DNA of 7,083 nt from positions 1 through 7,083 of the forward strand of contig JACPPX010000126.1 in the NCBI GenBank assembly GCA_016190785.1. Direction: 5' to 3'. The notes below the pieces were generated by a model, which was not told where the DNA came from, did no database searches, and worked only from the letters and a program-made list of their open reading frames with translations. This document shows, piece by piece, positions 5,683 through 7,083 of this stretch (position 1 is the stretch's first letter; every line of letters begins with the position of its first letter). The DNA is from Chloroflexota bacterium (GTDB lineage: Bacteria; Chloroflexota; Anaerolineae; UBA7937; JACPPX01). The position numbers were made by a program, and so were the translations under genes.

Positions 5683-6360
5683 ATGATTCACTCCCAAAAC
5701 TGCACTAGCCGCCGCTTAGCTCTCTCCCTGGCCACCTTCACTTTTGTCCTCCTCGCCGGGTGCGAGGCCGTCCCGGTGAGCATCCGCATTTCTTTCGCCT
5801 CGCCTACCGCGACTGCGACTCAAATCCCAACTCCTACTTCCACCCCCAGCCCAGTGCCGACTCCCACCGTTGCCCCAACCGCAGCAGTTTCTTGTGGGGC
5901 GAATATCGAAGTGGTGGATTCTAGCATTGGGGCTGATTTTATCTGGGAGCGAATAATCCCCTACCTGCAAGAACTGGAAACCTGCGGGGCGAGGGCGAGG
6001 ATCGAGATCCTAGATGGAGAAGATGTCGGGATAGAGATAACAGGGGGAGGAGAGCCGGCAGGGGCTTATACCTGGTGTTATCCCCGCGGCGACATCGGTG
6101 AGCGGACGGAAACCATAATCGCCGTGGGCCTCCCAGAGTGGGACCAGTGGAATACTTACCTCCAAGGGTGGACGGTCGTGGGAGAGGGCTTGTATCCGAG
6201 TTCGGTCTTACTCCACGAACTTTATCATGTTCGCCAATGCCTGGTCACCGGGGAGGTGGTGGAGGTGTGGGACCTCGATGATGAATACCCCGCGGACTCC
6301 TACGCCCTGGAGAGTCTTAAAGAGATAAGGGCCGCGCCGATTATTGTATTTGGAGATTGA
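5683..6360 (+). CDS. Secreted lipoprotein with HExxH putative zinc-peptidase motif
   Basis: The protein has 225 residues from ATG 5683. The N-terminus has two Arg (10, 11), a hydrophobic stretch and the lipobox LLAGC, with the lipidated Cys at 27, so it should be exported and lipid-anchored. Residues about 40-66 form a Pro/Thr/Ser-rich linker (TPTPTS-type), a common spacer of surface proteins. The folded part has four Cys (71, 101, 132, 186), enough for two disulfides. Near the C-terminus is LLHELYHVRQ (His178, Glu179, His182), followed 19 residues later by DEYPADSYALE (Glu201, Asp205). HExxH plus a downstream ExxxD with Ala is the usual zinc-ligand layout of gluzincin-like metallopeptidases, with Glu201 as third ligand. 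I do not recognise a named family, and activity is inferred from the motif alone. AAAGAG just before the ATG is a weak, close ribosome binding site. An in-frame ATG at 5644 lies inside the decarboxylase gene and would spoil the signal peptide. Confidence 0.85.
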   Translation: MIHSQNCTSRRLALSLATFTFVLLAGCEAVPVSIRISFASPTATATQIPTPTSTPSPVPTPTVAPTAAVSCGANIEVVDSSIGADFIWERIIPYLQELETCGARARIEILDGEDVGIEITGGGEPAGAYTWCYPRGDIGERTETIIAVGLPEWDQWNTYLQGWTVVGEGLYPSSVLLHELYHVRQCLVTGEVVEVWDLDDEYPADSYALESLKEIRAAPIIVFGD

Positions 6361-6396
6361 CGCTTGGTCAGGGCGTGCAATGGTTAGACAAAGTAA

Positions 6397-6408
6397 AACA
6401 GGCCTGTT
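6397..6408. promoter_or_regulatory. Perfect 12-bp palindrome AACAGGCCTGTT directly before the ribosome binding site
   Basis: The two halves AACAGG and CCTGTT are exact reverse complements with no spacer, and the palindrome abuts the GAGGAGGT ribosome binding site at 6409. It lies in the 63-bp gap before the coiled-coil gene. A dimeric repressor site is possible. No clear -35/-10 pair was seen around it. Confidence 0.35.
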
Positions 6409-6416
6409 GAGGAGGT
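6409..6416 (+). promoter_or_regulatory. Strong ribosome binding site of the coiled-coil membrane protein gene
   Basis: GAGGAGGT lies 7 bases before ATG 6424, close to the ideal match to the 16S rRNA tail. It makes this gene likely to be real despite its unusual composition. Confidence 0.85.
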
Positions 6417-6423
6417 AAAAAGC

Positions 6424-6903
6424 ATGGACATTCCAAATCTCCTGAGCGGTTTTATAGGGGCGCTTGTTGGTGGATTCCTGTCATACATGGGAGCAATCAA
6501 AGCCGCGGAGAGAACCATCAAAGCCACGTACCAACAAGAAAGAGAAAAACGTAAGACAGAAGAGGAACAAACCAAGCACAGTATAGCAAGAAGGTTACTA
6601 GCTGAGGTATCAGAGAATCTTCTACTGGCAGAAGAAGTACAGATAGCGCATGCAAAGATAAGGTTTATTACTGATGTCTGGTCGTCGGTTAAAGGGGCCC
6701 TGTTTTTTCTTGGAGAAGACTTGCAAGAAGATTTGCAAAGGGGTTACGCCGACATTCACCGATATAATGTCCTCGCTGAATATGAACAGGTAAAAGTTGG
6801 ATATGGTACTGGCTATCTAGACAAGGCCATAATAGAACGAGGACAGAAGGTTAAGGATTCTCTTATGCCATGCAAAGAAAAACTGCAAAAATGGATTGAG
6901 TAG
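6424..6903 (+). CDS. Membrane-anchored coiled-coil protein of unknown function
   Basis: The 159-residue protein was not recognised. Residues about 5-24 (NLLSGFIGALVGGFLSYMGA) form one hydrophobic, Gly-containing membrane segment. A highly charged helix of Glu, Lys, Arg and Gln follows (about 28-60), likely a coiled coil, then LLAEVSENLLLAEEVQIAHAK and further amphipathic helices. There is no cleavable signal peptide or lipobox, so the bulk probably faces the cytoplasm behind a single N-terminal anchor. The layout recurs in many unrelated orphan proteins and does not show function. GC content is in the mid-40s percent over the first 240 bases, against about 58-65% in the genes before it, with more AGA and AAA codons, which suggests recent acquisition. 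The start is fixed by a strong ribosome binding site. A 15-codon ORF and a terminator follow, so the transcript probably ends near 7009. Confidence 0.8.
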   Translation: MDIPNLLSGFIGALVGGFLSYMGAIKAAERTIKATYQQEREKRKTEEEQTKHSIARRLLAEVSENLLLAEEVQIAHAKIRFITDVWSSVKGALFFLGEDLQEDLQRGYADIHRYNVLAEYEQVKVGYGTGYLDKAIIERGQKVKDSLMPCKEKLQKWIE

Positions 6904-6914
6904 AGGGCTAAATA

Positions 6915-6962
6915 ATGGTAGATAAGAGATATCATCACTATAGCATTGAGGTCATGAGTTAG
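6915..6962 (+). CDS. Possible 15-residue small ORF
   Basis: ATG 6915 to TAG 6962 encodes MVDKRYHHYSIEVMS. GAGGG (6903-6907) lies 7 bases upstream, a plausible ribosome binding site overlapping the stop of the previous gene. It is followed by a terminator. It could be a real small peptide, the remnant of a truncated gene, or chance in AT-richer DNA. No family is recognised. Confidence 0.25.
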   Translation: MVDKRYHHYSIEVMS

Positions 6963-6977
6963 TGTAGGTAAATGAGA

Positions 6978-7009
6978 AGCAAGGGCTTGTGGCCCTCGCT
7001 CTGCTTTTT
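6978..7009 (+). terminator. Rho-independent terminator after the coiled-coil gene
   Basis: AGCAAGGGC (6978-6986) and GCCCTCGCT (6992-7000) pair over 9 positions with one mismatch (A-C) around a TTGTG loop. CTGC and TTTTT (7005-7009) follow. The short gap before the T-run weakens it slightly. It would end the plus-strand run of genes. The other strand lacks a good T-run after the stem. Confidence 0.7.
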
Positions 7010-7010
7010 A

Positions 7011-7083
7011 TCACCGCACATCCTGCGGTATTGGTTGCGGCTCTCGCCGCTCTAAACGGTTTAGGAGGTGGTTGGTCCAGGTC
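7011..7083 (-). CDS. Possible C-terminus of a minus-strand gene entering from the right edge
   Basis: One minus-strand frame is open from the right edge for 23 codons, ending ERREPQPIPQDVR and a TGA stop at 7011-7013. The residue mix is protein-like and would place two genes converging on the terminator at 6978-7009. Another minus-strand frame is also open here, so the evidence is thin. No family can be named. Confidence 0.25.
   Translation of the reverse strand, partial: TWTNHLLNRLERREPQPIPQDVR
7013..7064. repeat. Cluster of three perfect short inverted repeats
   Basis: Three perfect stems follow each other: ACCGCA/TGCGGT (7013-7018, 7024-7029, 5-base loop), GCGGC/GCCGC (7037-7041, 7046-7050, 4-base loop) and CTAAAC/GTTTAG (7052-7057, 7059-7064, 1-base centre). 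They lie just past the terminator. They could be the start of a structured RNA, the end of a mobile element, or incidental within a minus-strand coding region. Confidence 0.4.

Noticed and set aside
6904..7083. tRNA or insertion-sequence end at the right edge
   Set aside because: The hairpins do not fold into a cloverleaf, there is no TTCGA-type T-loop, and no matching inverted repeat or transposase is present in the window.

Overview
The window looks like ordinary bacterial chromosome with GC near 58-60% by spot count, and a lower-GC patch (mid-40s) near the right end. The taxon is uncertain. A lipoprotein with a long Pro/Thr-rich linker, a group II PLP decarboxylase, a DUF2236 protein and an Adenosine_kin-family protein together would suit an uncultured Chloroflexota-like bacterium. 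No marker here settles it.

Left region (1-763, minus strand): an Adenosine_kin-family (PF04008) gene is followed 38 bp later by a HIT-domain gene that runs off the left edge. They are probably co-transcribed. Both families deal with adenosine or AMP chemistry.

Middle and right (917-6903, plus strand): mutL, a small multi-pass membrane protein, a DUF2236/MpaB-like oxygenase-family protein, a PLP-dependent amino-acid decarboxylase, a secreted lipoprotein with a putative zinc-peptidase motif, and a membrane-anchored coiled-coil protein all lie head to tail. Gaps are 25, 46, 116, 19 and 63 bp. mutL has no Shine-Dalgarno sequence but has a promoter-like sequence ending 9 bp before its ATG. The decarboxylase and the coiled-coil gene carry strong ribosome binding sites. 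The decarboxylase and lipoprotein genes are the tightest pair.

Right edge (6904-7083): a possible 15-codon ORF with its own ribosome binding site, a rho-independent terminator, then a cluster of short perfect inverted repeats. That last stretch can also be read as the C-terminus of a minus-strand gene entering from the right. No tRNA, rRNA, CRISPR array or recognisable transposase was seen. I do not see a clearly new multi-gene system. The best leads are the HExxH lipoprotein with the decarboxylase beside it, the compositionally distinct right end, and the apparently leaderless mutL.
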